DNA of 64,000 nt from CAVVST01 sp963750995 (lineage in GTDB: Bacteria > Acidobacteriota > Vicinamibacteria > Vicinamibacterales > UBA2999). Position 1 is the first letter of the stretch. Every line of letters starts with the position of its first letter. A program made the translations under genes and the position numbers. Positions 27,391 to 36,806 of the stretch are shown here, piece after piece. The notes beneath the pieces are model-generated. The model was not told where the DNA came from. It made no database searches and saw only the letters and a list, made by a program, of their open reading frames with translations. Location of the stretch: positions 310,001 through 374,000 of the forward strand of contig CAVVST010000001.1 in NCBI GenBank assembly GCA_963750995.1. The letters run 5' to 3'.

Positions 27391-29450
27391 ATGAAGACCG
27401 CACAGAGAATCCGATTCGCAATCGTTCTCATCATGGCGCTCGGCCTGACGACAGCCGCCGGTGCGCAATCCGGGTACGAGGCGCTGATCAACCTCACGCC
27501 CATGGCTGCGGGCAGCTCGGCACTCGCCGTGAACAACAGCGGCCAGGCGGTGGGCTGGTACACTTTTGGTCCTCCTCGTTTGAACGAATCTGGCCCGTTC
27601 TCGTGGACGCCGACGGGCGGTCTGGTCTGCCATAGGCCCGGTCGAAGAGGGAAACCTGGCGGTTGCCGTGAACGACGGCGGCCAGGTGGTCGGCTCCATC
27701 CTCTCGTTTGACCGCCATGCGTTCTTGTGGACCCTACCTACGGGGATAATCGACCTCGGCACCCTCGGCGGCACGACCAGTGCGGCCACGGCCATCAACG
27801 CCAGCGGACAGGTCACCGGCTGGAGCCAAATTAACGCCCTGGGCACGACACACGCCTTCTTATGGACGGCGGCCGGCGGGATGCGTGACCTCGGCACGCT
27901 CGGGGGCGATCGCAGCGAGGCGCGCGCCATCAACAACACCGGTCGCGTCGTCGGCTGGAGCTGGGGCAGGAGCGAGATCGGCGGGTTCACTCACGCGTTC
28001 TCGTGGACGGCGTCAGAGGGGATGGTCGATCTCGGCACGCTCGGCGGGCGTGACAGCGACGCCGTGGCCGTGAACGCCAGTGACCGCGTGGTCGGCTGGA
28101 GCGAGATTGCCATCGGGGACGATGCCGTGCACGCCTTCTCATGGACGCCGACCGGCGGGATGGTCGATCTCGGCACACTCGGCGGCGTGAGCAGCAAGGC
28201 CACCGCCGTGAGCGCCACCGGTCAAATCGTCGGCTGGAGCGAGATTGCCATCGGGGACGACGCCGTGCACGCCTTCTCGTGGACGCCGACCGGCGGCATG
28301 CTGGACCTGGGCACGCTCGGCCGCCGTGACAGCGAGGCCCTCGCGGTCAACACCGCCGGCCGGGTCGCGGGTTCCGTCTATACGCCGAAGGCCCTCCCGA
28401 ACGGGAACTGGGACCGGCGCGCGTTCTCGTGGACCGCAGCAGAGGGGATGGTCGATCTCGGCACCCTCGGGCAGGGCTGGGAGAGCTACGCAAACGCTCT
28501 CAATGAGCGGGGCGACATGTCGGGGGGAGTAGACGCGGCCCTCCCCCCTACGACTACGAAATTGCCCCACCTTTCTACGCCACGATGTGGCGGCGGGAGC
28601 AGCCCGACGACTGGACGTTCTGCGCGCCGGAAGGCGGCGTGTGCGCCTTCACCGGCACGAACGAGGTGCGCTACGGGGCCAACGGCGCGTTTGTCTACCG
28701 GACGTTGACCGATGGCACTGCATGTAACAACGCGGTGTTCGGCGACCCGATTTACGGGACCGTCAAGGTCTGCGCGATCAGGAGCACGCCTCCGTCGATA
28801 GAGTGGATTTTCTGCGCGCCGGAGAACGGCGTGTGCGCCTTCACCGGCACGAACGAAGTGCGCTACGGGGCCAACGGCGCGTTTGTCTACCGCGCGTTGA
28901 CCGACGGCACGCCGTGTACCAACGACGTGTTCGGCGACCCGATCTACGGCACGGTGAAACAGTGCGCGCTTAAGGAACCCGCCGGTCACGGAGTGGACCT
29001 TTTGCGCGCCGGAACACGGCGTCTGTGCGTTCACCGGCACGGCCGAGGTGCGCTACGGCGCCTACGGCGTGTACGTCTACCGGACCTTGACCGATGGCAC
29101 CGCGTGTACCAACGAGGTGTTCGGCGACCCCCTGTACGGCGTGGTCAAGAGCTGCGATCTCAGAACACCCACACTGACGTTCACCGAGTACCCGCTCGGG
29201 CCCACTACCCGGCCCGACATCACGACTGGACCGGATGGGGCGCTGTGGTTTACCGATACCCTGCATCAGGGCGCGATCGGCCGCATCACGACATCGGGCG
29301 TCGTCACCTATCTCTGTTACTGGACGCCGTCCCGTTCAGTACCCAACAGGGAAGTTTCCTTTCAGCATCACCGCAGGTTCTGACGGAGCCGTCGGTTTAC
29401 AGAGCGGGTCGAAGATCGGTCGCATTTCCTGGAACGCACTTCAGAGGTGA
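27391..29450 (+). pseudogene. Secreted HAF-repeat protein with three cysteine-rich FTG modules and a lyase-type propeller segment, frame broken
   Basis: Starts at ATG 27391 with a signal peptide (MKTAQRIRFAIVLIMALGL). HAF repeats (DLGTLGG then A-x-x-IN-x-x-G-x-VVGWS) run from about 27500 to 28500; three FTG modules follow (28612-29163), and then a virginiamycin-B-lyase-like blade (FTEYPLGP, GPDGALWFTD, GRITTSGVVT) and a second blade (SITAGSDG, SKIGRIS) to 29450. The frame changes near 27630, 28545 (a run of six C), 28975 and 29335; with these corrected it reads as one long exported protein. The final frame ends at TGA 29448-29450. Role unknown; extracellular beta-structure is expected. Confidence 0.7.
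28612..29163 (+). repeat. Three tandem cysteine-rich FTG modules
   Basis: Units begin at 28612, 28804 and 28994 (period about 192 bp). Each reads FCAPE-x-GVCAFTGT, then VRYGA-x-G-x-x-VYR, then GT-x-C-x-N-x-VFGDP, and ends with a last cysteine, giving four conserved cysteines per module. DNA identity between the units is high. The same module occurs three more times in the next gene. Confidence 0.9.
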
Positions 29451-29454
29451 AGCC

Positions 29455-30710
29455 ATGAAAACACGTCTTTTTCGACCGCTGCTTTTGGGCTGCATGGTGG
29501 CGACGGTGTCCGTTCTGATGGAGGGGGCGGCCGCGGCACAAGACGCCGGGTCAGTCGAGGCGACGGCGCGTTTCCCCGCAGAGACGCTGCCTCCGGAATT
29601 CGCCAGGTTCCCCCCGGGGTGCGAGAGGATTGGACTGGGGGTGCAGGCTCATCGCGACGGCGCGACAGGCGCCGCAGCGGTAGCAACCCAGCTCTTCATA
29701 TTCACCACGGCTAATTGCGGTGCAACCATCGAGCTGTTTGCGTGGGACATTGGCACGGCCAACACACAATCTGTATGTGGTGGGGAAGGGGTGCCGTGCG
29801 CACCGTCGACCCCAGTGGAAGACGACGAGTTCCAGGTCGGACCCACGCTCACCACCGCCTCGCTGAGCACCAAGGTGTACTTGTGCAACATGGAGTTCTT
29901 GCTCTCCGATCCGCCCGAGGACAGGCACTGTTCCGCAAATGAGATGTTCACGCTCACCGTCGACGTGACGTGGACGGCAACGGGCGAATTGACCTCCGGC
30001 GCGGAAGGTCAGCTTTGTCGTACAGCCCGGGCGGATGCCACCATTACGCTCGAGAGTTTCAATTATCACGTGGTGGATTCCGCGTTCGAAACAACGGAGT
30101 CGGCCAGCCTGTGTGGCGACACTCCGTGGAACTTCTGCGCGCCGGAAGGCGGTCTGTGCGCCTTCACCGGCACGACCGAGGTGCGCTACGGGGCCGACGG
30201 GACGTATGTCTACCAGACATTCACTGATGGCACCGCGTGTAACAACGCGGTGTTCGGCGATCCTCTCTTCGGCACGCGGAAATCCTGCGCGATCAGAATC
30301 CTGCCGGCCCCGACCGAGTGGACCGTCTGCGCGACGGAAGGCGGTGTGTGCGCCTTCACCGGCTCGATGGAGGTGCGCTACGGCGCCGACGGCGCGTATG
30401 TCTACCAGACGTTGGCGAATGGCACCGCCTGCACCAACGCCGTGTTCGGCGATCCCATTTACGGCACGGTGAAAGAGTGCGCCATCAGGGTCCCGCCTCC
30501 GCCGACGGACTGGACGTTCTGCGTGGCGGAAGGTGGTGTGTGCGCGTTCACCGGCGCAAAGAGGTGCGCTACGGCGCCGACGGCGTGTACGTCTACCAGA
30601 CGTTACTTGACGGCATCGCCTGTGCCAACTGGGTGTTCGGTGACCCCATCTACGGCGTGGTCAAGTACTGTAGTCTTCGAACCGCCTCACCATCGCCACC
30701 GCAGCCATAG
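29455..30710 (+). pseudogene. Secreted protein with three cysteine-rich FTG modules, one frame break near 30560
   Basis: ATG 29455, four bases after the previous stop, with an AGAGGTGA ribosome site and a signal peptide (MKTRLFRPLLLGCMVATVSV, cleavage near AAAAQDAG). A domain of about 170 residues with six or more cysteines (FPPGCERIGLGV, TTANCGATIEL, CNMEFLL) is followed by three FTG modules starting near 30126, 30318 and 30510. The third module changes frame around 30560 (FTGAKR becomes FTGAKEVRYGA one frame over) and ends at TAG 30708-30710. Restored length is about 417 residues. Probably exported with the preceding gene product. Family unknown. Confidence 0.75.
30126..30690 (+). repeat. 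Three further cysteine-rich FTG modules
   Basis: Same module as at 28612-29163, period about 190 bp, with the pattern FCxxEGGxCAFTG, VRYGADGxYVYQT, GxACxNxVFGDP. Nearly identical DNA blocks are shared across the two genes, so the array has been copied recently between or within them. Confidence 0.88.
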
Positions 30711-30976
30711 AGTCCTGCGCTGGGTATGAACCGAAACGCTGGCCCGAGGGCTGCTCCCTCGGGCCGGCTGCGTCGTCGCCCGCTCCCGACGCGGAGGTCG
30801 TCTCCCAGCAGATAAATTTGGCGCTTGCGTTTACGTGGCGAGCTACGCCACCCGTCCCACGGGGCCGCGTTGCGATGAACGCGGTAAATGGCGTAATTCC
30901 CGGTGGGGACGCTACCCAGATAGGTGCGACTAAGCCCGTCCAGCAACCCGGTACACGTGACGTGGCGGAACGCGTA

Positions 30977-31168
30977 CTACGTGGAAGCGGCTGAAGAATC
31001 GCTTGGCTGGCCGGAGTTCTTGACGAAGAACATCTTGCGGCAGTCCAGGCAGCGATACATCGAGCTCAGGCCGGTGTCCCCTATCTTGGCCGTCTCGGAA
31101 GGACCGCACAGCGGACAAGGGGGACGGGGGGACGTGGAGGAGCCGGGGCTGTGGGCCCAGATAATCAT
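30977..31168 (-). CDS. Zinc-ribbon microprotein, first copy
   Basis: 63 residues from ATG 31168, with a weak AGAGG site 5 bp upstream. Two CxxC knuckles are spaced as in a zinc ribbon: PPCPLCG and MYRCLDCRKMFF, about 22 residues apart. The layout (CPxC, K/G turn, YRCxxCxxxF) resembles the ribbons of IS1-type InsA and other nucleic-acid-binding small proteins. A second gene of the same type lies at 36807-36971. Nothing else is fused to it. Function unknown. Confidence 0.6.
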   Translation of the reverse strand: MIIWAHSPGSSTSPRPPCPLCGPSETAKIGDTGLSSMYRCLDCRKMFFVKNSGQPSDSSAAST

Positions 31169-31342
31169 GCAACCTCTACATATGGGGAGGGCGCCAGACT
31201 ATCATATTTTGATGGAATGAAGGCAAAATGTGGGCGGGGGAGACGCTAACGCATTCCGGTCATCGAGCCGGGGCCCCGAATGTAAGACGATCGTCTTCGG
31301 GAATGCGAATGTGGAAGGAGGGTCCAGAGCGACTCGCGGCGA

Positions 31343-31438
31343 CCTCCTCGGTCGCGGCTTCTGGTACGGCTGAACAGCTAGAAAAACCCTTGTGTCGATC
31401 GTCGCCGTAATTCAGAACCTGACCATCACGCCACCGCG
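31343..31438. repeat. R2 duplicated segment, copy 1
   Basis: Close match to 39292-39388 (shared blocks ACCCTTGTGTCGATCG and CATCACGCCACCGCGA). In the second copy the segment contains the stop codon and last codons of a real gene; here only that tail remains (a VAVA-stop in the minus frame). It abuts R1 copy D directly. Confidence 0.85.
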
Positions 31439-31450
31439 ACGCTTCTCGAC

Positions 31451-31602
31451 CCCTGCGGCGTTTCTTGAGGCTTTCAAAAACGATGCGGCCTTCCTTCAGG
31501 TCTACGCGTTTCGGCGGTGTAGCTCCTAATGATCCCTAAGGTGCGTGCGGCGTTCTCGTCGCGGTGCATGGGGTTCATCCTCGAGACCTGAAAAACCGTG
31601 AC
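31451..31602 (+). repeat. R1 dispersed repeat, copy D (almost complete)
   Basis: Begins at the R1 left boundary CCCTGCGGCGTTTCTTGAGG, runs through TCGTCGCGGTGCATGGGGTT and ends near ACCTGAAAAACCGTGACCG. A minus-strand open frame across it (31474-31734) starts with a plausible coding segment (AVLMFGDHEVWIELQTTDYD) but its second half is pure R1, so it may be a gene cut by the repeat. Confidence 0.87.
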
Positions 31603-31902
31603 CGCGCGCCTGGCCGTAGCGTTTTGTCGCGGTGCGTCCTTCCGTAGCCCGTCGTAGTCGGTGGTCTGGAGTTCGATCCAGACTTCGTGATCGCCAAACA
31701 TGAGAACCGCATCAAATCGGGTGAAGTGAGCCAACGATCACGCTGGCTGTGCTCGAGCTCTACTTGGCTCGCTCGCCGGGTAAGTCAAGAACGGTGTGTA
31801 TTCGGATTGCGGAGGCGTATGTCACGCCGGTTCAAGGTTGGCGTGGAACGGAGGGGCGTCAAAATCTGGCGGCCCCTCCATTCGAATCGTCAACACCGCG
31901 AT

Positions 31903-32607
31903 TCAGACGCTGCCGCCGCCGTGCATCGACGTGGCCGTCTCGGCGGCGTCGCTGCCGACCGAGCCGCCCCCGTCCGGACCTTCGCCGGACCGGCTGCCGC
32001 GCGAGGCGATGTTGCCACCGAGATCGCCGCCGCCGCCGCTGTCGGGGTCCGTGCCTGACGCGGCAATCACGGATCGGGATCGCGAGCCACCAACGTCACC
32101 TCCACCCTCGCCCGCGGCGAGTTCTGCGTCGTCGGTGGTGTCCGGGGAAAACCCGCCCCCGTTCTCGCCTTCGATGACCTTCGGATTGCGCACGCCCTTC
32201 ACGGCGTCGCGGTCGTCCGCGCCGCCGTCGGAGCCGCGATCGCGCCGTGCGGACGGAGCGCGCCCGCGCGCGGCTTTCGCGGCCACCTTCCGGACACCCG
32301 CGTCCGGGTCAGACAGCAACTCCGCCGCCACGTCGCTCGAGACGTCGGCGCGTTTCTGCAAGCCAGCCGCAGCCGCGACGCGTACCGTCGCGTGGTCGCT
32401 GCGCGCCGCCTGCTCGAGCACTCGCGTCGCCTGCTCGTCGGGGATTAGCGAAGCGAGGTAGGCGGCCTTCGACGCCAGGAGAGGCTCGGCCCCTCGGACC
32501 AGCGATTCGAGAACCGGCAGGGCCTCGGCGCCCAGCGCGGCCGCGGCGGCCTTGTAGTCGGGTTCTTCCGGATCGAGATACTTGCGGACCTGGGCTTCAT
32601 TTGCCAT
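31903..32607 (-). CDS. HEAT-repeat protein with a long Gly/Ser/Asp-rich tail
   Basis: 234 residues. The first half is helical, with HEAT/PBS-type repeats (LGAEALPVLESLVRGAEPLL, VRVAAAAGLQKRA, DPDAGVRKVAAKAARG). After about residue 117 it turns into a low-complexity hydrophilic tail with recurring glycine blocks (GENGGGFSP, GEGGGDVGGS, GGGGDLGGN, GPDGGGSVGS) ending in HGGGSV. No signal peptide. The ATG at 32607 lies 9 bp after the stop of the metzincin gene with a GGGGAAC site, so the two are one operon. The tail could be a flexible linker, a secretion tail or a maturation substrate; none can be shown. Confidence 0.75.
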   Translation of the reverse strand: MANEAQVRKYLDPEEPDYKAAAAALGAEALPVLESLVRGAEPLLASKAAYLASLIPDEQATRVLEQAARSDHATVRVAAAAGLQKRADVSSDVAAELLSDPDAGVRKVAAKAARGRAPSARRDRGSDGGADDRDAVKGVRNPKVIEGENGGGFSPDTTDDAELAAGEGGGDVGGSRSRSVIAASGTDPDSGGGGDLGGNIASRGSRSGEGPDGGGSVGSDAAETATSMHGGGSV

Positions 32608-32616
32608 GTCGTTCCC

Positions 32617-33885
32617 CTACCAATCCTGCGTCAGGTTGCTGTTCAACATCGTCGTAACCTCGCTGTTGATGAGGTCCGGCGGCGGGTTGGTGATGTTGCT
32701 GGTGCCGTTGCCGGTCATCAGCCGATCATTGTTGTTGACGTGTGACAGACCGAGCACGTGCCCCACTTCGTGCGCCATCGTCCACTGCGTCGCGCCCTGG
32801 ACGACGCAACAGGATGGCTGATTGGCGGGGTGCGCTGCGCAGCCGTTGAAGGGCGGCACGGTCGAGCGCACGAAATAGACCGCGACGTCGTTCGCAGCGA
32901 CGTTGTTGCGGTTGCCGTACAGCTGGTTCTGTTCCGCAGTCGTGTTGCCCATCGTGCACGCGCCAACGTCCAGATCGTTGAGGTTCGCGAGATTCAGCGT
33001 CTCGGTCGATCCGAGCTCCACGTCGACGCCGGACGCGTTGTAGACCTGGCGCATGCGGTCGAGCATGGTCACCGGGGCGATGGTCGGCGTCGTGAGCGTC
33101 TTGAAGTGCAGCCGCACCCACGGACGTGTCGGCACCGCGGGGGCATCGACGATGTCCAGGTGGATCAAGCGCAGGCTCCGATCGGCCAGCTCACGCCACT
33201 TCGCCACGAAGTTCTGCCAGCGCGTGTTGCCCCACAGGTAATAGCCGTCGTTCCCGGGACGCCACACCCCCGCATACCGCCGTTGTCCGTTGACGATGTG
33301 ACTGTCGATCACCGTCAGGCGCAGCCCCTGGGGAGCAAGCTCCTGCCACTTGGCGACGAAATTGTTCCAGTCGGCGTTGACCCAGAGGTAGTGGCCGCCC
33401 GTCCCGGCGCGCCAGATTCCCGAGTAGCGCACCTGCCCGCCGACGACTTCCGTGCTGAGGTCGACGAGCCTCAGGTTCTGCGCGTTCAGCTCTTCCCACT
33501 TGCTGCGGAAGCTGTCCCACGCGACGTTGCCCCAGAGGTAGTGGCCGTCGTTGCCTGGCCCCCACACGCCGAAGTAACGGAGTTGACCTCCGACGAGCTT
33601 CGACTTGAACACCGTCAGCCGCAGCCCTTGAGGAGCAAGCTCCTGCCACTTCGCGATGAAGTTGTTCCAGTCGGCGTTGACCCAGAGGTAGTGACCGCCG
33701 GTGCCGGCCTGCCAGACGCCCGAGTAGCGAGTCTCTCCGCCCGAAACGTGCACCTCGAGATCCACAAGGCGCATGTTTTGTCCGCTCAGCTCCTGCCACT
33801 TGGCCTTGAAGCTGTCCCAGTTTACGTTGGCCCACAGGTAGTAGGGCCCGGTCCCCTGTCGCCAGATGCCCGAGTAAGAGTTCAT
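32617..33885 (-). CDS. Metzincin metalloprotease with five 50-residue N-terminal repeats
   Basis: ATG 33885 follows an AAAGGG site and gives 422 residues. The first 248 residues are five exact 50-residue repeats of the bacterial tandem repeat (BTRD1-like) type: RYSGVW, then YLWxNxxW, FxAKWQEL, LRL. Units 2 and 4 are near-identical and units 1 and 3 resemble each other, giving an A-B-A-B-A order. The C-terminal domain has the zinc site HEVGHVLGLSH (about residues 372-382) and a Met-turn NDRLMTG, so it is a metzincin (M10/M12/M57-like). Cysteine pairs CAAH and CCVV lie before it. No classical signal peptide is visible although such proteases are usually secreted. Confidence 0.87.
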   Translation of the reverse strand: MNSYSGIWRQGTGPYYLWANVNWDSFKAKWQELSGQNMRLVDLEVHVSGGETRYSGVWQAGTGGHYLWVNADWNNFIAKWQELAPQGLRLTVFKSKLVGGQLRYFGVWGPGNDGHYLWGNVAWDSFRSKWEELNAQNLRLVDLSTEVVGGQVRYSGIWRAGTGGHYLWVNADWNNFVAKWQELAPQGLRLTVIDSHIVNGQRRYAGVWRPGNDGYYLWGNTRWQNFVAKWRELADRSLRLIHLDIVDAPAVPTRPWVRLHFKTLTTPTIAPVTMLDRMRQVYNASGVDVELGSTETLNLANLNDLDVGACTMGNTTAEQNQLYGNRNNVAANDVAVYFVRSTVPPFNGCAAHPANQPSCCVVQGATQWTMAHEVGHVLGLSHVNNNDRLMTGNGTSNITNPPPDLINSEVTTMLNSNLTQDW

Positions 33886-34003
33886 GCTCAACCCTTTTTC
33901 TGTTGAAGACGCGTTTCCGCCAGCGGGGTGCCCTGCCGTTGAGCGCTCTTGGGGGACGATGTCACGAATGATACGTCCGATTGCCGCCGTCGCGGCGATG
34001 GTG

Positions 34004-34044
34004 CTCGGAGCAGTTTTCGTGGAGAAGGTCTTTCGGGTTTCTTA
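34004..34044 (-). repeat. R1 dispersed repeat, copy E (right-end fragment)
   Basis: CAGTTTTCGTGGAGAAGGTC followed by TTTCGGGTTTCTTA, matching the R1 right end in reverse orientation. Confidence 0.78.
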
Positions 34045-34309
34045 CGGATCAACCCCCTGCACCGCTACAACACGCACTTAAGATTTCAAGGCGCCTCGAT
34101 GTGGGGCGCACATACCGCTCTTCGACCATCGCCGCCAGCGCGCGGCGCGCGCCCGCTTCTTGCGGGCCATAGGTACTCCAGTCCGTTGGCATCGATCGAC
34201 CCAAGCGCTACTTGTATAAACGGCGTGGAGGGCAAAAGCGAACGCGTGAGACGCGGGTGGCGTAGAAAAGCGTGTCCTTCGCCGTTCGCATGGCCGACGC
34301 TAGGTCCTA

Positions 34310-34349
34310 CCTCGAGCGGTTTTCCCTGGAGAAGGTTTTTCGGGTTTCG
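34310..34349 (-). repeat. R1 dispersed repeat, copy F (right-end fragment)
   Basis: CTCGAGCGGTTTTCCCTGGA followed by GAAGGTTTTTCGGGTTTC, matching the R1 right end in reverse orientation. Confidence 0.78.
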
Positions 34350-34822
34350 GCGCTGGCGCGTGGCGAGGACAAATCGCTCAGCCATTAGGACGGAAAAAGC
34401 GTTGCCGTTTTACGGGCGGTTTCATCACGGCGGGTGAGGGGGTTGCGAAAAGCGGGGGGTAGCCTGCGGCTACATTAAACCCGCTCCATTCATCGCGCTT
34501 TCGCATGGCGAGGGAGAGGTCCGCACTTCGCAGTCATAGACTCACTGGGGTGCGCGAACGCGATCGATCAACCAGACCTGAAGGGAAGCTAACCCGTCCC
34601 ATCCTCGAAGGTCACTGATCATCAGGCGAGGACATCCTACGAAACATCAGCAGGTGCCTGCCGTCTGAATGAGTTGAAAAGTGGCGAGCGCCACAGAATC
34701 GTCTTCTCTTGTTGGTCGGACTGCGGCCTGACTTGCAAATGATCGGGTCAGGCCAAGCCTCTCGAATACCGCTCGACCAGCTGCCGACGCTGCGCGATTC
34801 CCCGGTCGTTCCTGCAGAATTC

Positions 34823-35233
34823 CTAACGAGAAAATGCAAGACCTCGCGTCACATCGATGCCGCTGTTTTCGACTCTCCCGATGATGCTCTCTGACGAGAC
34901 GAACCCGAAGAACTGTGCCACGTCCTCATTCTGTCGGTAGTCTGCGATCACCACGTAGTGCCCCTCTGGAACAACGCGATTGACTGGGCGGCTTCCATAA
35001 ATAGCGGCGAAATCGCGTGATACCCAGGAAACCGGCATTTCGTTCACGAACACGCCGGAAGTATCCACACGAACGCGATCACCTGCAATGGCAACGACGC
35101 GAGGATTTGGACTCGGTTTCATCTGTTCCTGAGACTCGACTCGGACAGTGTCGCCACGGTTGTAGCTCTGCGGAGTTTGCGCGACCACCGATCCAGTCAC
35201 GAGAACGACCACGAGGACGATGAGGGTCCGCAT
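34823..35233 (-). CDS. Exported signal-peptidase-like domain lacking the catalytic residues
   Basis: 136 residues with a signal peptide (MRTLIVLVVVLVTGSVVAQ) and an AAAGGAG ribosome site. The mature part follows the S26/LexA-like beta fold of type I signal peptidases: box D VVAIAGDRVRVDTSGVFVNE and box E-like VVPEGHYVVIADYRQNEDVA, then FFGFVSSESIIGRV. The catalytic Ser motif (SMxPT) reads QMKPS and the general-base Lys before VVAIAGD is Pro, so peptidase activity is not expected. It may be an exported binding or inhibitory relative. Isolated gene. Confidence 0.7.
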   Translation of the reverse strand: MRTLIVLVVVLVTGSVVAQTPQSYNRGDTVRVESQEQMKPSPNPRVVAIAGDRVRVDTSGVFVNEMPVSWVSRDFAAIYGSRPVNRVVPEGHYVVIADYRQNEDVAQFFGFVSSESIIGRVENSGIDVTRGLAFSR

Positions 35234-35326
35234 GAGAACGCTCCTTTCTGGTTCCAGCCGGAATCCATCCGATTATGCGCCCGTTGCAGCACGAACCTAC
35301 CTCTACTGCCTACCCACGAAGGCTTT

Positions 35327-35656
35327 TCAGGTTTGGGTTACGACATGCTCCCCCTCGGCGCAGTCACCGTCTCCAGGCCGCTCTACCAACGTCTCGAACT
35401 CCTGCTCGATCGTCTCCGCCTGCTTGGGGTCAACGAACACGCCGTAGAAAGTTCCATTCGCGGGACCACCGAAGTCGTAGCGATCTGCCACCAGATGGAA
35501 CCTCGGGGCGCTTCCACGATCGATCCATTCGGTGTACGGAACGAAAACGACGGCCGGTATCGCCGAGGCGCGCGACGCGCACGCCCTCTAGGGAGACGGT
35601 GGACCCGTGCGGGTATCTTCCAGAGACTAAGCCGCTAAAACGGCGGTCTTCGACAT
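35327..35656 (-). pseudogene. Small unrecognised gene, frame broken
   Basis: The minus strand encodes a sensible segment (AIPAVVFVPYTEWIDRG, FHLVADRYDFGGP, TFYGVFVDPKQAETIE, EQEFETLVE) ending at a TGA at 35329-35327, but no start codon exists in that frame before a stop. A neighbouring frame supplies a plausible beginning (SGRYPHGSTVSLEGVRVARL). One indel near 35570 would join them into a protein of about 105 residues. Family unknown. Confidence 0.5.
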
Positions 35657-35945
35657 GCAAGAGGCCGGCTAATCCCTATAATCGGTTTCGCGCCAGATGC
35701 CTTCGTGGAGCCATTGAACGCACCCACCGAGGTGGCCCGGGGGTCAAGACCGTCGAGCTTCTACGCTTCGGGAGGCTCTAATAGGGCGCTGGGGCGAGCC
35801 AAAATCCGCTCTGTTCAATCTGGAACACCTACCCAAACGGAGATCGCCTACAGTGACGTCTCGTTGCTGAATGTGCGCCATTCGCCTGATCTATAGGTCA
35901 GGACCGTCCGTAGTCACTACCTGCCGCAAACATAAAGGAGCCTTC

Positions 35946-36426
35946 ATGCCATCACGCTTATGGATCGCCGCGTTGGGCGTCATGCTCGTCGCATATCCGC
36001 TCGTCAGCTCGGCGCAGGTGCCGCAGAGCGCGCTTGGTACATGGAAACTCAACGTCGCGAAATCTCAGGTACAGTCCTGGGCCTGCCCCCAAAAGTCAGG
36101 TCACGCTCATCGAATCGGTGGCGGGTGGGGGCACGAAGATGTCGGTCGACTCCGTCGATGCCGCGGGTAAGTCCATCCACAATGAGATCGCCACGATGTT
36201 CGACGGCAAAGAAGCCGAGTGGAAGGGCGCCGCCGCGCCGACGACACGAGCGTACTCGCGAATCGACGACCGCACCTTCCAGTGGGTTGAGCGCATCAAC
36301 GGTAAAGTCGGCGTTTCCGGCCGCTCGACCATCTCCGCGGACGGGAAGACTCGCACCAACGTCGTAACCGGCACCGGCCCGGACGGTAAGCCGGTAAACA
36401 ACACGACCGTGCTAGAACGGCAGTAG
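35946..36426 (+). pseudogene. Exported small protein of the GTWKLN type, one frame break
   Basis: ATG 35946 after a good AAAGGAG site opens a signal peptide (SRLWIAALGVMLVAYPLVSS) and the mature start LGTWKLNVAKSQ. One indel near 36065 shifts the rest into another frame (YSPGPAPKSQVTLIESVAGG, then TMFDGKE and SRIDDRTFQWVERINGKVG) ending at TAG 36424-36426. The GTWKLNxAKSxYxPGPAPK opening is a familiar pattern in exported Acidobacteriota proteins of unknown function. Restored length is about 159 residues. A single clean break makes a sequencing error plausible. Confidence 0.68.
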
Positions 36427-36589
36427 TTGCGGCCGTCCACGCGTCGCACACAGTAAGAGGTCATGGATGGCAATCGTTCTCAGGCGTAACGCGGTCGGAC
36501 TACGACTTGGCCCCCAAAGAAGTGGTGTCCGATAACAGCCACCGAACGGAATCCACCGTCCACGCGATAGGCGCCGGAAGCCGCCTCGC

Positions 36590-36733
36590 GGACCCTATGA
36601 AGTCGTCGCCCTGATTGGCGAGGGCGGCATGGGCACGGTCTGGCGAGCCCATTACACCGGGCTCAAGCGGGCCGACGCCCTGAAAGTGCTCCCGGATGCC
36701 TTCGCGTCGGACCCGGACTCCCCAAAACAGTAG
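36590..36733 (+). pseudogene. Fragment of a serine/threonine protein kinase (N-lobe)
   Basis: A 47-residue stretch, GPYEVVALIGEGGMGTVWRA followed by ALKVLPDAFASDPDSP and a TAG, is the glycine-rich loop and the beta-3 lysine of a PknB-type kinase. No start codon and no C-lobe are present. It is a relic, not a gene. A second kinase relic is at 44086-44803, but the two are different pieces of different genes. Confidence 0.75.
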
Positions 36734-36806
36734 AACCTTAGCCCAGCCTTAAGGAGCAGGTTCTCGCTTGAGCGGCCGTGTGATGTTCGCGCCACACCGA
36801 GCGTCT

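Larger units (their letters stand above)
33886..34822. other. Gene-poor stretch with two R1 fragments
   Basis: No gene can be supported in these 937 bp. A minus-strand frame around 34090-34180 (ALAAMVEERYVRP) might be a coding relic but has no start. R1 copies E and F lie at 34004-34044 and 34310-34349. Confidence 0.5.

Noticed and set aside
31660..31690. tRNA-like T-loop GGAGTTCGATCC
   Set aside because: No acceptor stem, D-arm or anticodon arm can be formed around it. I see no tRNA or rRNA genes in the window.
32758..33906. Plus-strand open frame of 382 codons opposite the metzincin
   Set aside because: Its repeats merely mirror the 50-residue repeats of the protease on the other strand.
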